A stretch of DNA of 64,000 nucleotides from Streptomyces sp. NRRL F-6676 (GTDB taxonomy: Bacteria > Actinomycetota > Actinomycetes > Streptomycetales > Streptomycetaceae): assembly GCF_000725625.1 (NCBI RefSeq), contig NZ_JOHS01000006.1, forward strand, positions 1 through 64,000, given 5' to 3'. The position numbers and the translations under genes are program-made. The notes below the pieces were generated by a model. The model saw nothing but the letters and a program-made list of their open reading frames with translations, had not been told where the DNA came from and did not search any database. Within the stretch, counting starts at the first letter, position 1. The number at the start of each line of letters is the position of its first letter. Positions 25,674-38,473 of the stretch are shown here, piece after piece.

Positions 25674-27056
25674 TCAGCCCGCCCCGTACGGCCGCCGCCT
25701 GCGGCTCAGCAGGGTCCACAGCGCGAGCCACAGCACCAGCAGGCTGCCCATGCCCAGGCCCCCCGCGGCGACCAGCCGCATCGTGCCGTTCCCCCCACCA
25801 CCGGAACCGGAACCTCCGCCCGCTCCGGCCGCCGTCGCCTCCCGGGCCCCGCCGGTGACCTCGAAGACGCCGGCCGGCGCCGAGCGCCCCACGTACGCGG
25901 GCCCCGGGCGTGCGCTCCCGCTCACCCGTATCCGCAGCGTCAGCCCGAACGGCCCGTCGCCGAACCGGTCCGCGACCGGGGTGCCGAGATGCACCGCCAG
26001 GTAGTACCAGCCCGCGAACCGCATCGCGCCGACCCGGTCCACGGAGGCGTACCGGTTCTCGTACGCCACCGGCGGCAGCGGGCGCAGGGCGGCCGTGATC
26101 TGCTCGCCGCCGTACCCGGCCTCCGCGTCGTCGGCCCGGCCGCGCACGGGGTTGTACAGGGACATCGTGAGGGCCGTGCCGACAAAGCCCCCGCTGCCGC
26201 CGCCGTCCGTGCGGCTGCCGAGTTCGGCGGTGGCGTAGAGCTGCTGCCCCCAGTCGACGGGCACCTTGTAGAAGAGCGTCTGTCCGGGCCGTACGCCGTC
26301 CTTCCAGACGCCCTGGCCCAGGGCGCGGGCCTTGGCGAACCCGGCGCCGCCCGCCCGCCGTACCGGGTCGCCGAGCACGGGTTCGGGGGAGGCGGAGTTC
26401 CAGCTCTCGGGCGCGGTGTCGCCGGCCCCCCGGGGCGCGGGTTCGCTCACGTAGTCGAGTTCGAGGTCCCAGTCGTCGGGGGAGGACGAGGCACCGGCGG
26501 CCCCGGAGGCCCCGCGCCGCTCGACGACCGCGTAGTACGCCCCGGCGCCCCGGCACAGGTACGCGCCGCCCTCGCCGGTCAGCCGCGCGGCCCAGGCGGC
26601 GACGGGGTGGGCGCTGCGGGTGGGGCCGAAGTGGACGGTGTTCGTGGAGCAGACGTGCCCGTCGGCGTCCTGCACGGAGACCCGCAGACCGTCCGCGGCC
26701 GAGACGCGGGCGCCGGGGCGGGGGACGGCGGTGGCGGAGACGTAGGCGTTGGTGGTGGCGTCGAGGTCGAGGCGGTAGGAGAGTGTGGCGTCGTCGGGGA
26801 GGGTGCTGCGGTAGGTGCGGCCGGGGTCCAGCCGGACGGCGTCCCCGGTACTGGTGGCGCCCCTGACCCCCTGGTCGTCGTCCCCGAAAGCGTACGGGTA
26901 CGAGGCGTCCGCCGGGGCTGCCGCCGCGTACGGACCCACCGCGCACAGCGTGGCGGTCAGGGCGGTGGTCAGGGCGGCGCACACGGCGGCCGGCGCACCG
27001 CGGCGCCGGCGGGCCGGGGGCGCCACGGGCAGGCCCCTCTCCGTACGCCGCCGCAT
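25674..27056 (-). CDS. Exported protein with C-terminal membrane anchor
   Basis: A 460-residue predicted cell-surface protein. It has an N-terminal signal sequence (Arg-rich start, hydrophobic core AAVCAALTTALTATLCAVG, probable cleavage after AAAA-A near 48), a large extracytoplasmic domain with two Cys (CSTNTV and LCRGAG) that may pair, a Gly/Ser linker and a final membrane helix (LVAAGGLGMGSLLVLWLALWTLL) followed by RRRR. I do not recognise a catalytic domain. It is convergent with the kinase gene. Confidence 0.75.
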   Translation of the reverse strand: MRRRTERGLPVAPPARRRRGAPAAVCAALTTALTATLCAVGPYAAAAPADASYPYAFGDDDQGVRGATSTGDAVRLDPGRTYRSTLPDDATLSYRLDLDATTNAYVSATAVPRPGARVSAADGLRVSVQDADGHVCSTNTVHFGPTRSAHPVAAWAARLTGEGGAYLCRGAGAYYAVVERRGASGAAGASSSPDDWDLELDYVSEPAPRGAGDTAPESWNSASPEPVLGDPVRRAGGAGFAKARALGQGVWKDGVRPGQTLFYKVPVDWGQQLYATAELGSRTDGGGSGGFVGTALTMSLYNPVRGRADDAEAGYGGEQITAALRPLPPVAYENRYASVDRVGAMRFAGWYYLAVHLGTPVADRFGDGPFGLTLRIRVSGSARPGPAYVGRSAPAGVFEVTGGAREATAAGAGGGSGSGGGGNGTMRLVAAGGLGMGSLLVLWLALWTLLSRRRRPYGAG

Positions 27057-27261
27057 TCCACGCTCCCTCGTCGTCGCGCCCCGCCGCGGGCCCCGTCGTG
27101 CGCCTCACCGTGGCTCCGGCGCCGCACCGTGACGCCGGACCGCCGCCCATCCTGCCCCGCACGGCCGCCGGTCACCCCCGCATTTCGCACAGGCGGCCGA
27201 AACCGTTTCCCGGGACCCGCGCCGGTTCTCCCGGGCCGCCGTCCCTCCGGACAGCACAAAA

Positions 27262-27285
27262 CCCCGACCGCGTCGGCGGTCGGGG
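27262..27285. terminator. Hairpin downstream of DLW-39 gene
   Basis: Perfect 9-bp stem CCCCGACCG / CGGTCGGGG with loop CGTCGG, about 60 bases past the leftward DLW-39 stop. AAAA lies on its left, i.e. a T-run on the leftward transcript, fitting intrinsic termination. Confidence 0.75.
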
Positions 27286-27343
27286 CCTGTTCACGACTGC
27301 TGTCCGTCGTACGACTGCTGTCAGTCGGTACTGGTACTGCTCC

Positions 27344-27472
27344 TCACGAACCCGTGGGCACGGAGTCGGTCGCCTCCGTCCACAGATCCTGCTCGGCGCG
27401 ATCCGCCTGGATCTGGCGGTACACGAGGAGCCCGCCGATGGCGGCCAGTGCGACCAGGAGAAGCTTCTTCAC
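27344..27472 (-). CDS. DLW-39 family small membrane protein
   Basis: A 42-residue protein that starts VKKLLLVALAAIGGLLVYRQ and contains the family DLW triplet at residues 29-31. It has one membrane helix (4-18). The GTG at 27470-27472 has GAGGT at good spacing. The family is conserved near gyrase genes and tRNAs in Streptomyces; function unknown. Confidence 0.85.
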   Translation of the reverse strand: MKKLLLVALAAIGGLLVYRQIQADRAEQDLWTEATDSVPTGS

Positions 27473-27733
27473 CGCGCGACCTCGTCTTTCCTTGACGTAG
27501 GGGACCTCTGGCGCCCGACTATACACACCGACCGATATCGATCGGTGACCTGCATCGGCCGCCCACATCTGCCTGTTTTTCGGCCTCTTGGGCAAGTTCC
27601 CGGTCCTTCTGCCGCCAACCGGGTGGTGTTCATCCGACGATCGACGCGCCACGGGCGTCGGTCCCCCACTTCGGGATCCGCATACACATCATGAGCAAAG
27701 TACGCAAATCACCCGACCCGAAAGTGAGGGGCC

Positions 27734-28159
27734 ATGGCCCGCACCACGGTCAGCAAACTGTGGACCGCCGTCGTCACCGCCTTCCTGGCGCTGTGCACGA
27801 CCCTCGGACTGATCACGACGACCGCCGCCGCGGACGTACCGCGGAGCGAGCCGGCGCGCAACACCGGCGCCACGACGACGGTCGCGACGGTGCCACAGCA
27901 GGCGCGTCCGGCCAGGCCCTGGAACAGTTCACTGCCCCCCACGATGAAACAACGCATCCGCGCCGAGGCACACGGTTCCTCCCCGTCCTGCCGCCACCGC
28001 AGCCCCGCCGACGCCACTGCTTCCGACGCCACCGCCTGCGACACCACCGGTGCCGACGCCCCGACCGCCCTGCGCTCCGCGGAGTCCCCCGCCGCACACG
28101 CGGCAGCGCCGGAAGCCGCCGTCCCTCCCGCCCGCCCCCGCCACCCTCTGCAACGCTGA
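27734..28159 (+). CDS. Small exported or membrane-anchored Ala/Thr-rich protein (DUF6344-like)
   Basis: A 141-residue protein with a clear signal-like helix (about 10-32, AVVTAFLALCTTLGLITTT) followed by an Ala/Pro/Thr-rich tail with three Cys residues. GAGGGG precedes the ATG. The N terminus matches what I recall of DUF6344 proteins in Streptomyces, an uncertain recollection. A strong terminator follows, which supports a real transcript. The tail looks disordered. Confidence 0.65.
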   Translation: MARTTVSKLWTAVVTAFLALCTTLGLITTTAAADVPRSEPARNTGATTTVATVPQQARPARPWNSSLPPTMKQRIRAEAHGSSPSCRHRSPADATASDATACDTTGADAPTALRSAESPAAHAAAPEAAVPPARPRHPLQR

Positions 28160-28222
28160 GCGTCGAGCCCGGCCGCTTCCCCACCCAGGACCCGACAGCA
28201 CCGCCCACGAACCGCACAGCCC

Positions 28223-28260
28223 CGCGAAGACCCCGACCACCCCGGTCGGGGGTCTTCGCG
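28223..28260 (+). terminator. Strong hairpin terminator
   Basis: Arms CGCGAAGACCCCGACC (28223-28238) and its complement with one extra G (28244-28260), then TTCCGTTTT on the + strand. It ends the transcript of the small exported protein and faces the leftward lipoprotein gene. Confidence 0.85.
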
Positions 28261-28342
28261 TTCCGTTTTCCGCCCAGCCCCGGACGACCGACTGGCCCTG
28301 GACGACCGACTGGCCCTGGACGGCCGACTTCGTGCCGTCCGC

Positions 28343-28885
28343 TCAGGTGCCCACGGCGTCGGCGGCGGCCGGCAGCAGCGCGGCCAGTTCGGCGTCGTCC
28401 GGACGGTGGACCGCCTCGGCCGCCTTCCGCAGGACGGCGCGGTCGACCTTGTCGGCGTCGGCGATCAGGTGAATCACCACGCCGCCGTCGGACGCCGCGT
28501 ACTCATGGCTGTCACCTGCCGTGCGGTACCAGGCGTCGCCGTCGCGCTCACAGACGACCGGCTTGTCCGCCACCTCGCCGAGCGGCTCCTTGGCGCAGTT
28601 CTCCGCCGTCAGCGTGCCGCGACCCGCGAAGAGGCCGAACTTCGTGCCCGTCTCGGACCGATACGCAGCGACGAACTCGTCCTCGTACCCGCCGACCGAC
28701 GCCTGGAACACGGTGTAGCCGGAGACCTCGGTGACCTGGACGAGTTCCGGTGCGACGCCCCAGTCGCGAGCGGCGGCACCGAGGTCGGCCCCCTCGGTAG
28801 CCGTTCCGCCGTCGTCCGCACCGCATCCGGCGAGGACAACCGGCAACAGAAGAAGGGGGAACAGCGCACGCACGGGTCGCATCAT
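28343..28885 (-). CDS. Predicted lipoprotein
   Basis: A 180-residue protein with a lipoprotein signal (RPVRALFPLLLLPVVLAGCG; lipobox LAGC with Cys21 counted from this start). The mature part is acidic and mixed alpha/beta with two further Cys (ENCAKEP and VVCERDG), a possible disulfide. No family is recognised. The start is uncertain: ATGs at 28882, 28885, 28891 and 28903 are all in frame and none has a good ribosome binding site. Confidence 0.7.
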   Translation of the reverse strand: MMRPVRALFPLLLLPVVLAGCGADDGGTATEGADLGAAARDWGVAPELVQVTEVSGYTVFQASVGGYEDEFVAAYRSETGTKFGLFAGRGTLTAENCAKEPLGEVADKPVVCERDGDAWYRTAGDSHEYAASDGGVVIHLIADADKVDRAVLRKAAEAVHRPDDAELAALLPAAADAVGT

Positions 28886-28952
28886 GGGCATCACATTCCA
28901 CATGGTCATGCCACAGACGCAAACGACATCCAGATGTCCCGTTGATGTCAAA

Positions 28953-28981
28953 AGACCCCCGGTCCAGTGGACCGGGGGTCT
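28953..28981. terminator. Original terminator of the tRNA-Ile locus (left of the element)
   Basis: Perfect 13-bp stem AGACCCCCGGTCC / GGACCGGGGGTCT with loop AGT. It stands next to the tRNA-Ile remnant exactly as the terminator at 32223-32256 stands next to the intact tRNA, so it is probably the tRNA's native terminator, stranded by insertion. Confidence 0.7.
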
Positions 28982-28989
28982 CCTCGTCG

Positions 28990-29032
28990 GTGGGGCTAAC
29001 AGATGCGAACCTGTGGCCTCATCCTTATCAGG
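28990..29032. repeat. attL-like copy of the tRNA-Ile 3' half
   Basis: A stretch matching the 3' half of tRNA-Ile. Positions 29007-29032 are identical over 26 bases to 32281-32306, covering anticodon loop to T arm. The outer part GTGGGGCTAACAG also matches, with a one-base deletion and changed bases in the T loop between them, so this copy cannot be a working tRNA. It marks the left junction of an integrated element. Confidence 0.85.
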
Positions 29033-29196
29033 CCGATCATGGGAGGTCTTCTGATGTCGCAGACCTCTTGCAGCGCCTCGACCAGCGATCCGCTGAGGTT
29101 CAGCGCGGAACGCTCCTGTTCGCGCCTGTTGGTGTCAGCCGCTGATGTCAGCCCCCGCATGTGGTCTTGACAACATGACCTCGCCTACTCCTAGGG
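29033..29196. other. Element left end, noncoding
   Basis: No gene is supported. A small hairpin GAGGTCT/AGACCTC lies at 29043-29067, and TGATGTCAGC-type motifs at about 29142 recur near the right end at about 32203 and 32217. Confidence 0.45.
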
Positions 29197-29454
29197 CTAG
29201 ATACCTTCAGGTGGGATGGCATCGTGAAGCGTCTGCAAGACGGTGCGTATTTGATCGCGCGTGAATCCACTCCGCAGTTCCAACTCTCGGTCTGACATGT
29301 TGTAACCGTTGCACAGCTCGTTCAACGCGTTGTTGATGATCACGGCTTCCCCTGCACTGAGTCGCACCGTGACGTGTTCGGTCGAACTGTCGATGATCTC
29401 CACCGGTCCAGCATGGCGCTTCGTGCGGTACTTTCGATCCCTTCCCGCACCCAC
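29197..29454 (-). CDS. Small conserved-looking protein of unknown function
   Basis: An 85-residue soluble protein with a helical middle (SAGEAVIINNALNELCNGYN) and a C terminus LRSGFTRDQIRTVLQTLHD, without a recognised domain. The GTG at 29452-29454 has GGGAG upstream; an internal GTG at 29401-29403 is possible. Regular codon bias and lack of an opposing frame suggest it is real cargo of the element. Confidence 0.6.
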   Translation of the reverse strand: MGAGRDRKYRTKRHAGPVEIIDSSTEHVTVRLSAGEAVIINNALNELCNGYNMSDRELELRSGFTRDQIRTVLQTLHDAIPPEGI

Positions 29455-29903
29455 TACCTATCAGCTCCCATCCCGTCCGCCGTCGACCCACACCCCGTGG
29501 AGCGGGCGTGGTTCAGGGCGTCCAGGTGGAGCGCGCCACTGTACGAACGACCTGGACGCCCTGGGCCGCGTCTGCTCGGCTCTGCCTGGGTCGGCGGTGG
29601 ACGGGATGGGAACTCCCCGCGCACGCCCCAACGTGCTCGCGGTCGGCGACGGCACCCCCTCCATCCCGGAGCCGGCCGATCCCCCGCCGGAGGCATCGTC
29701 CTTGACCGCGCCCCGTTCTGTCCGGTGGTCGACTCATGGTCTCCGGCCCTACCCAATAGTGAGCGCGCGTCGGCGCAGCGCGGGCGGAGCGGGCCGAAGG
29801 CAGGAGCGGCGCCCGGCGCGGAGCCGGGAGCGCGCCCGGCGGAGCGGAGCGCAGCCGCTTGATGAGGAAGAGAAACCTGTAACAGCTCCCGCCCTTGCCG
29901 GGG
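29455..29903. other. Noncoding stretch of the element
   Basis: About 450 bases without a credible gene; reading frames here are Arg/Pro/Gly-rich and lack start signals. It holds the 146-nt inverted repeat (29466-29611) and, at about 29764-29860, a very GC-rich block with direct copies of GGCGGAGCGG and a CCCGGCGCGGAGCCGGG hairpin. Confidence 0.55.
29466..29611 (+). ncRNA. Candidate structured RNA: 62-nt inverted repeat with 22-nt loop
   Basis: Arms 29466-29527 and 29550-29611 are equal in length. Pairing base by base gives 48 Watson-Crick pairs, 8 G-T pairs and 6 mismatches, the latter clustered at 29491-29499 as an internal loop. All eight G-T pairs are G-U in a + strand RNA and would be A-C clashes in the opposite strand. 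The innermost 14 bp (29514-29527 with 29550-29563) are perfect. No promoter was placed and no known family is recognised. It could also be a palindromic insertion. Confidence 0.45.
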
Positions 29904-30569
29904 TCAAGCCGAAGGCACACCGGTGGTCACGAGTCGGCTCGTGAAGCCTGCTTGGCGTAGGCGTTCGTACGCCTCGATGACATCGGCGGGTACTGGCTGG
30001 CTGATCATGAATCCCTGATCCGGGTAGATCATCAGTCGTTGCAGTGCGCCGACAAGCATGTCGATCACCAAGCGGGCGTCACCGATGGAGTCGACGTACT
30101 CCCCGAACGTCATCGGGGCGGAAGCGCTGATGACCTCGACTTCGGGCCAGAGCTTGCGGGCGGTGGCGTACGCTCTGCGCTCCTCGTACGGCTTGCTGAT
30201 CAGGAGCACCGAGGACACCTCGACGCCGGACTCCTCCAACAGCTCTCGCGAGAACCGGATGTTCTCGCCCGTGTTGCGGGCGCGCGGCTCCACGAGAATG
30301 GCCGTGCTCGGGACACCGAGTTCGAGCGCTCGTTCCCGGTAGTGGACGGCTTCCCCGCGGGGCATGCGTTCCCGCGTCGTGGGGCTGGTGGCGCCGGTGA
30401 ACAGGAGCAGGGGCGCCATCCCGCGTTTGTAGAAGTCCACTGCGGTATCGGCCACGCCCAGGTCGTGGCTGCCGAGCCCGATGGCAACCGAGCACGGCCT
30501 GGGTGAGTGGCCCATCTGGTGGTAGTCCCACACGCGTCGGGCGTCTGCCCAATCCTGTGTCGAGATCAC
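29904..30569 (-). CDS. YdcF/ElyC/SanA-family protein
   Basis: A 221-residue cytoplasmic protein of the YdcF (DUF218) family. Family features are SVAIGLGSHDLGVADTAVDF, LLLFTGATSPTTRERMPRGEAVHYRERALELGVP, the acidic-basic ARNTGENIRFSRELL and SKPYEERRAYATARKLWP. No signal peptide or membrane helix is present. Substrates are unknown, possibly nucleotide-like. The GTG start overlaps the stop of the GntR remnant (GTGA), so the two were an operon. It is the only intact larger gene of the element. Confidence 0.85.
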   Translation of the reverse strand: MISTQDWADARRVWDYHQMGHSPRPCSVAIGLGSHDLGVADTAVDFYKRGMAPLLLFTGATSPTTRERMPRGEAVHYRERALELGVPSTAILVEPRARNTGENIRFSRELLEESGVEVSSVLLISKPYEERRAYATARKLWPEVEVISASAPMTFGEYVDSIGDARLVIDMLVGALQRLMIYPDQGFMISQPVPADVIEAYERLRQAGFTSRLVTTGVPSA

Positions 30570-31013
30570 TGCCGGCCTTCCTTGTCCTTCGCCGAGTCGG
30601 GCACCTTGAAGTCGTACTCCCACGCGAAGCGCGATGCCACGTGCACTCCGATGGCGAACTCCACCACAGTGCCGGTCGCCGTGTAAGTCGTCCGGTGCAG
30701 CTCGACGACGGGTTCCCCCCGGCGGTAGCTGGAGCTGCTTCACCACGTCCGGTGTAGCGACACGGGCAAACAGCCGCTCCTTCATGTGATCGATCTCGTA
30801 ACCCGCGTCGTACAGCACGCGAAATCCGCCGCCCCGGCCGGCGGGTCCCGGCGTGGGGTCGACCAGTCGGGTGCCTTCGACGTGCTCGGGCCGGTAGTAG
30901 CTCGTCAGCATGTGGGTCGGCTGGTCGCCTTCCTTCACCAGCCGTGCGCGAGCGTAGACCGGAGCGCCCGTGGAGAGTCCGTGGGCCGCTGCGACCTCGG
31001 GTGTCGCTTCCAC
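30566..31013 (-). pseudogene. GntR-family regulator, truncated and frameshifted (KorSA-like)
   Basis: The remaining part is a UTRA ligand-binding domain: EATPEVAAAHGLSTGAPVYARARLV, then SYYRPEHVEGTRLVDPTPG, then KERLFARVATPDVVKQLQLPPG (gaps mine). At the C6 run at 30715-30720 the frame breaks; removing one C restores EPVVELHRTTYTATGTVVEF to the stop GRQ. The N-terminal winged-helix is absent because the sequence changes at about 31013 to integrase sequence. In AICEs this type of regulator controls transfer. One indel could be a sequencing error, but the lost DNA-binding domain is not. Confidence 0.8.
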
Positions 31014-32153
31014 ACGGCGGCGGCACGATCACCAAGCGGTCCGATGGCCGGTACCAGGGCGCTGCCTACGTCACCGATACGGACGGCAACCGCGTGCGGA
31101 AGTACGTGTACGGCCGGAGCTGGGACGAGACGAACGAAAAGCTCGGCAAGCTGCAAGATCAGGAGCGCAACGGCATCCCCGTGCCCTCGCGGTCCTGGAC
31201 GCTCGGCGAGTGGCTGGCCTACTGGCTGGAGCACATCGTCAAGCCGGAGCGCGAGCACAACACCTACGTCAAGTACGAGTCCAAGGTGCGGCTCTACCTG
31301 GTGCCGCATCTCGGGAAGAAGTCGCTGGTCAAGCTCACCCCGGCACAGATCCGGACCTTCATGGCGGCGCTGCGTCGGGAGAAGGTCGGCGCGTCCGCGC
31401 GGTTCGAGGTGCTGCGGGTTCTGCGCAACGCCCTCAACCGGGCCATGCGCGAGGAACTGGTCACCCGGAATGTCGCGCTGCTGGTCGACATGCCCAAGGT
31501 CAGCAAGGACAGGGGTACGGCGTGGAACGCCCGGGAGGCCATCGCGTTCCTGCGGTCGGTCCGCGCCCACCGGCTTTACGCGGCCTGCGTCCTCGTTCCT
31601 GGTCCTCGGCCTCCGGCGCAGTGAGGTGCTCGGCCTGCGCTGGCAGGACATCGACTTCGAGGCCGGCCAGTTCACCCCGGTCAAGCAGGTGCAGCGTGAG
31701 AAGGGGGTCGGCCTGGTCCTCAAGGATCTCAAGACGGAGTCCTCACAGGCGGTGCTTCCGCTCCCGGAGTTCTGCGCCCGTGCCCTGGGCGAGCGTCGGG
31801 AGCTCCAAGAACTGGAACGGAAGATCGCCGGTGAGCACTGGTCGCAGGAGCCGGACCATGACCTGATCTTCTCCTCGGAGCACGGCGGCATGATCGACCC
31901 GGTGGGCTTCTCCCGCACCTTCGATCGGCTTGTCAAGCGGGCCGGCGTCCGCCGGATCACGGTCCGCCTCGCCCGGCACACGTGCGGGACGCTGCTCGCC
32001 TTCCTCAAGGTGCATCCCAAGGTCGCTCAAGCGATCCTCCGGCACAGTCAGATCAGCATGACCATGGACGTGTACACGCACGTCGTGGGCGACAGTGAGC
32101 GCGAAGCGGTGGGCATGCTCGCCGAGCTGCTGGAAGATCCGCTCATCGGCTGA
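31014..32153 (+). pseudogene. int: Tyrosine site-specific integrase, inactivated
   Basis: Sequence begins mid-domain at GGTITKRSDGRYQGAAYV (arm-binding domain) without its own start, continues through a SAM-like core-binding domain (LGEWLAYWLEHIV) and then shifts frame at about 31595-31597, where one extra T splits LYAACVLV from LVLGLRRSEVLGLRW. In the catalytic domain Arg (LRRSEV), the later His (LRHSQI) and Tyr (MDVYTHV) remain, but the expected HDARHT box reads LARHT: a six-base in-frame loss near 31970 removes the catalytic His. The enzyme should be dead. Confidence 0.85.
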
Positions 32154-32222
32154 CAGCCTCGGCGGGGTAATCCTGGGGTAACTCGGGAGTAGCTTCCCCT
32201 GTTGATGTCAGCCGTGGATGTC

Positions 32223-32256
32223 AAAGACCCCCAACCATGATCGGTTGGGGGTCTTT
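32223..32256. terminator. Terminator between integrase remnant and tRNA-Ile
   Basis: Perfect 14-bp stem AAAGACCCCCAACC / GGTTGGGGGTCTTT with loop ATGATC, followed by T on the + strand and usable in both directions. It mimics the native tRNA terminator at 28953-28981, as att-carrying elements often do. Confidence 0.85.
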
Positions 32257-32260
32257 TCGC

Positions 32261-32337
32261 TGGTGGGGCTAACAGGATTTGAACCTGTGGCCTCATCCTT
32301 ATCAGGGATGCGCTCTAACCAACTGAGCTATAGCCCC
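32261..32337 (-). tRNA. tRNA-Ile (anticodon GAT), attR side
   Basis: A 77-nt tRNA with encoded CCA. The acceptor pairs GGGGCTA with TAGCCCC, the anticodon loop CTGATAA gives GAT, and the T arm ACAGG-TTCAAAT-CCTGT is intact. Its 3' half (32281-32306 and outwards) is the copy brought by the element, which keeps the tRNA functional after insertion. Confidence 0.97.
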
Positions 32338-32456
32338 GCCGCGCTCTGCGGTGGTGTGCCGCGCGCTGACTCCTGAAGATTAGCGCACGACGTGGGCAGT
32401 CCCAAAATCGATTGCCCGGGACCGCCCCGCACCGCGGACGTGGGCCTGCGCCCCGC

Positions 32457-33215
32457 CTACTCGTCCTCCGCCAGCGTCAGCTCGATGCCGCCGACGAAGC
32501 CCGCCGAGAGGTTGTAGATGAACGCGCCCAGCGTGGCCAGCGCCGTCGCGAGGACGACGTCGATGACCGCGATGATCGCCGCGAACAGCAGGACGTGCGG
32601 CAGCGACAGATAGGCCTGGAGGTCGAAGCCGTTCGACTCGTTCGAACCGGTGGCCTCGGAGATCGTGCCGCCGACCGTGGAGAAGACACCCATCGCGTCC
32701 ATGACCATCCACAGCACCGCCGAGGCGACGATCGTGCAGACGCCGAGCGCGATGGAGAGCAGGAAGCTGACCTTCATCACCGACCAGGGGTCGGCCTTCG
32801 ACACGCGCAGGCGCGCCTTGCGGGTGCGCGGTGCCGTGGTCGCGCCGGTGCGCGGGCGGCGCACGGCGCCCGCAGGGGGCGTCTGGTAGGCCTGCGGGGG
32901 GTGGTAGGGGCCCCCGGTGCCCTGCTGCGGCTGCCGTTCGCCCGGCAGCGGCGAGCCGGCCGGAGCGGGCTGTTCCGCACCGCCGGCGGGCCGGCCCTTG
33001 CCCTTCTTCTTGCCGGCGGCGCCGGCGGGCTGTCCGGCCCGGCCGCCCGTCGCGTACGGCTGGGTCCCCGGACCCCGGGTCTCCGTCACAGTTCCCCCCT
33101 GAGGTCCATGAGGTTCATGGGAGTCGGCCGCATCCGCGGCGGAGCCACGGCCGCCGCCGTCCGTTTCCGTACCCGTGGGGGTACCGGTCGATCCGGCGCC
33201 CGTGGCTCCGCTCAC
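32457..33215 (-). CDS. DUF3566 membrane protein
   Basis: A 252-residue protein: Gly/Pro/Thr-rich disordered N terminus (1-128), then the DUF3566 region with two membrane helices (about 150-172 and 210-238) separated by TISEATGSNESNGFD. Conserved stretches include RKARLRVSKADPWSVMKVSFLLS. The family sits beside gyrA throughout Actinobacteria; its function is unproven. The start is about 20 bases past the gyrA stop, so it is likely co-transcribed with gyrA and gyrB. Confidence 0.9.
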   Translation of the reverse strand: MSGATGAGSTGTPTGTETDGGGRGSAADAADSHEPHGPQGGTVTETRGPGTQPYATGGRAGQPAGAAGKKKGKGRPAGGAEQPAPAGSPLPGERQPQQGTGGPYHPPQAYQTPPAGAVRRPRTGATTAPRTRKARLRVSKADPWSVMKVSFLLSIALGVCTIVASAVLWMVMDAMGVFSTVGGTISEATGSNESNGFDLQAYLSLPHVLLFAAIIAVIDVVLATALATLGAFIYNLSAGFVGGIELTLAEDE

Positions 33216-33233
33216 GATGACTCACTCCTCGTG

Positions 33234-35828
<2,595 letters not shown>

Positions 35829-35870
35829 TGCTGGTGAAGATCCTTCCCTGTGCGGTCAGCTGAGACCGAC

Positions 35871-38473
<2,603 letters not shown>

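Larger units (their letters stand above)
28990..32306. mobile_element. Decayed integrative element in tRNA-Ile (AICE-like remnant)
   Basis: About 3.3 kb bounded by the two att copies. Contents from left: a small conserved-looking gene, a noncoding stretch with a long inverted repeat, a YdcF-like gene, a GntR (KorSA-type) pseudogene and a tyrosine integrase pseudogene next to tRNA-Ile. In actinomycete integrative and conjugative elements the integrase abuts the tRNA att site and a GntR regulator sits towards the other end. Here replication, excisionase and transfer genes are missing, and the GntR and integrase remnants are joined at their truncated 5' ends near 31013, pointing to one internal deletion. 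The element type is inferred. Confidence 0.8.

Noticed and set aside
28990..29032. A second tRNA-Ile gene
   Set aside because: Only the 3' half is present, with a deletion in the T arm; it is an att remnant.
29466..29611. Interpretation of the long inverted repeat as an insertion sequence or MITE
   Set aside because: No transposase and no flanking target duplication is visible, and G-U bias favours RNA; kept only as an alternative.
29309..29944. 211-codon rightward frame in the decayed element
   Set aside because: It overlaps the small leftward gene and the long inverted repeat, and composition is Arg/Pro/Ser with no family features.
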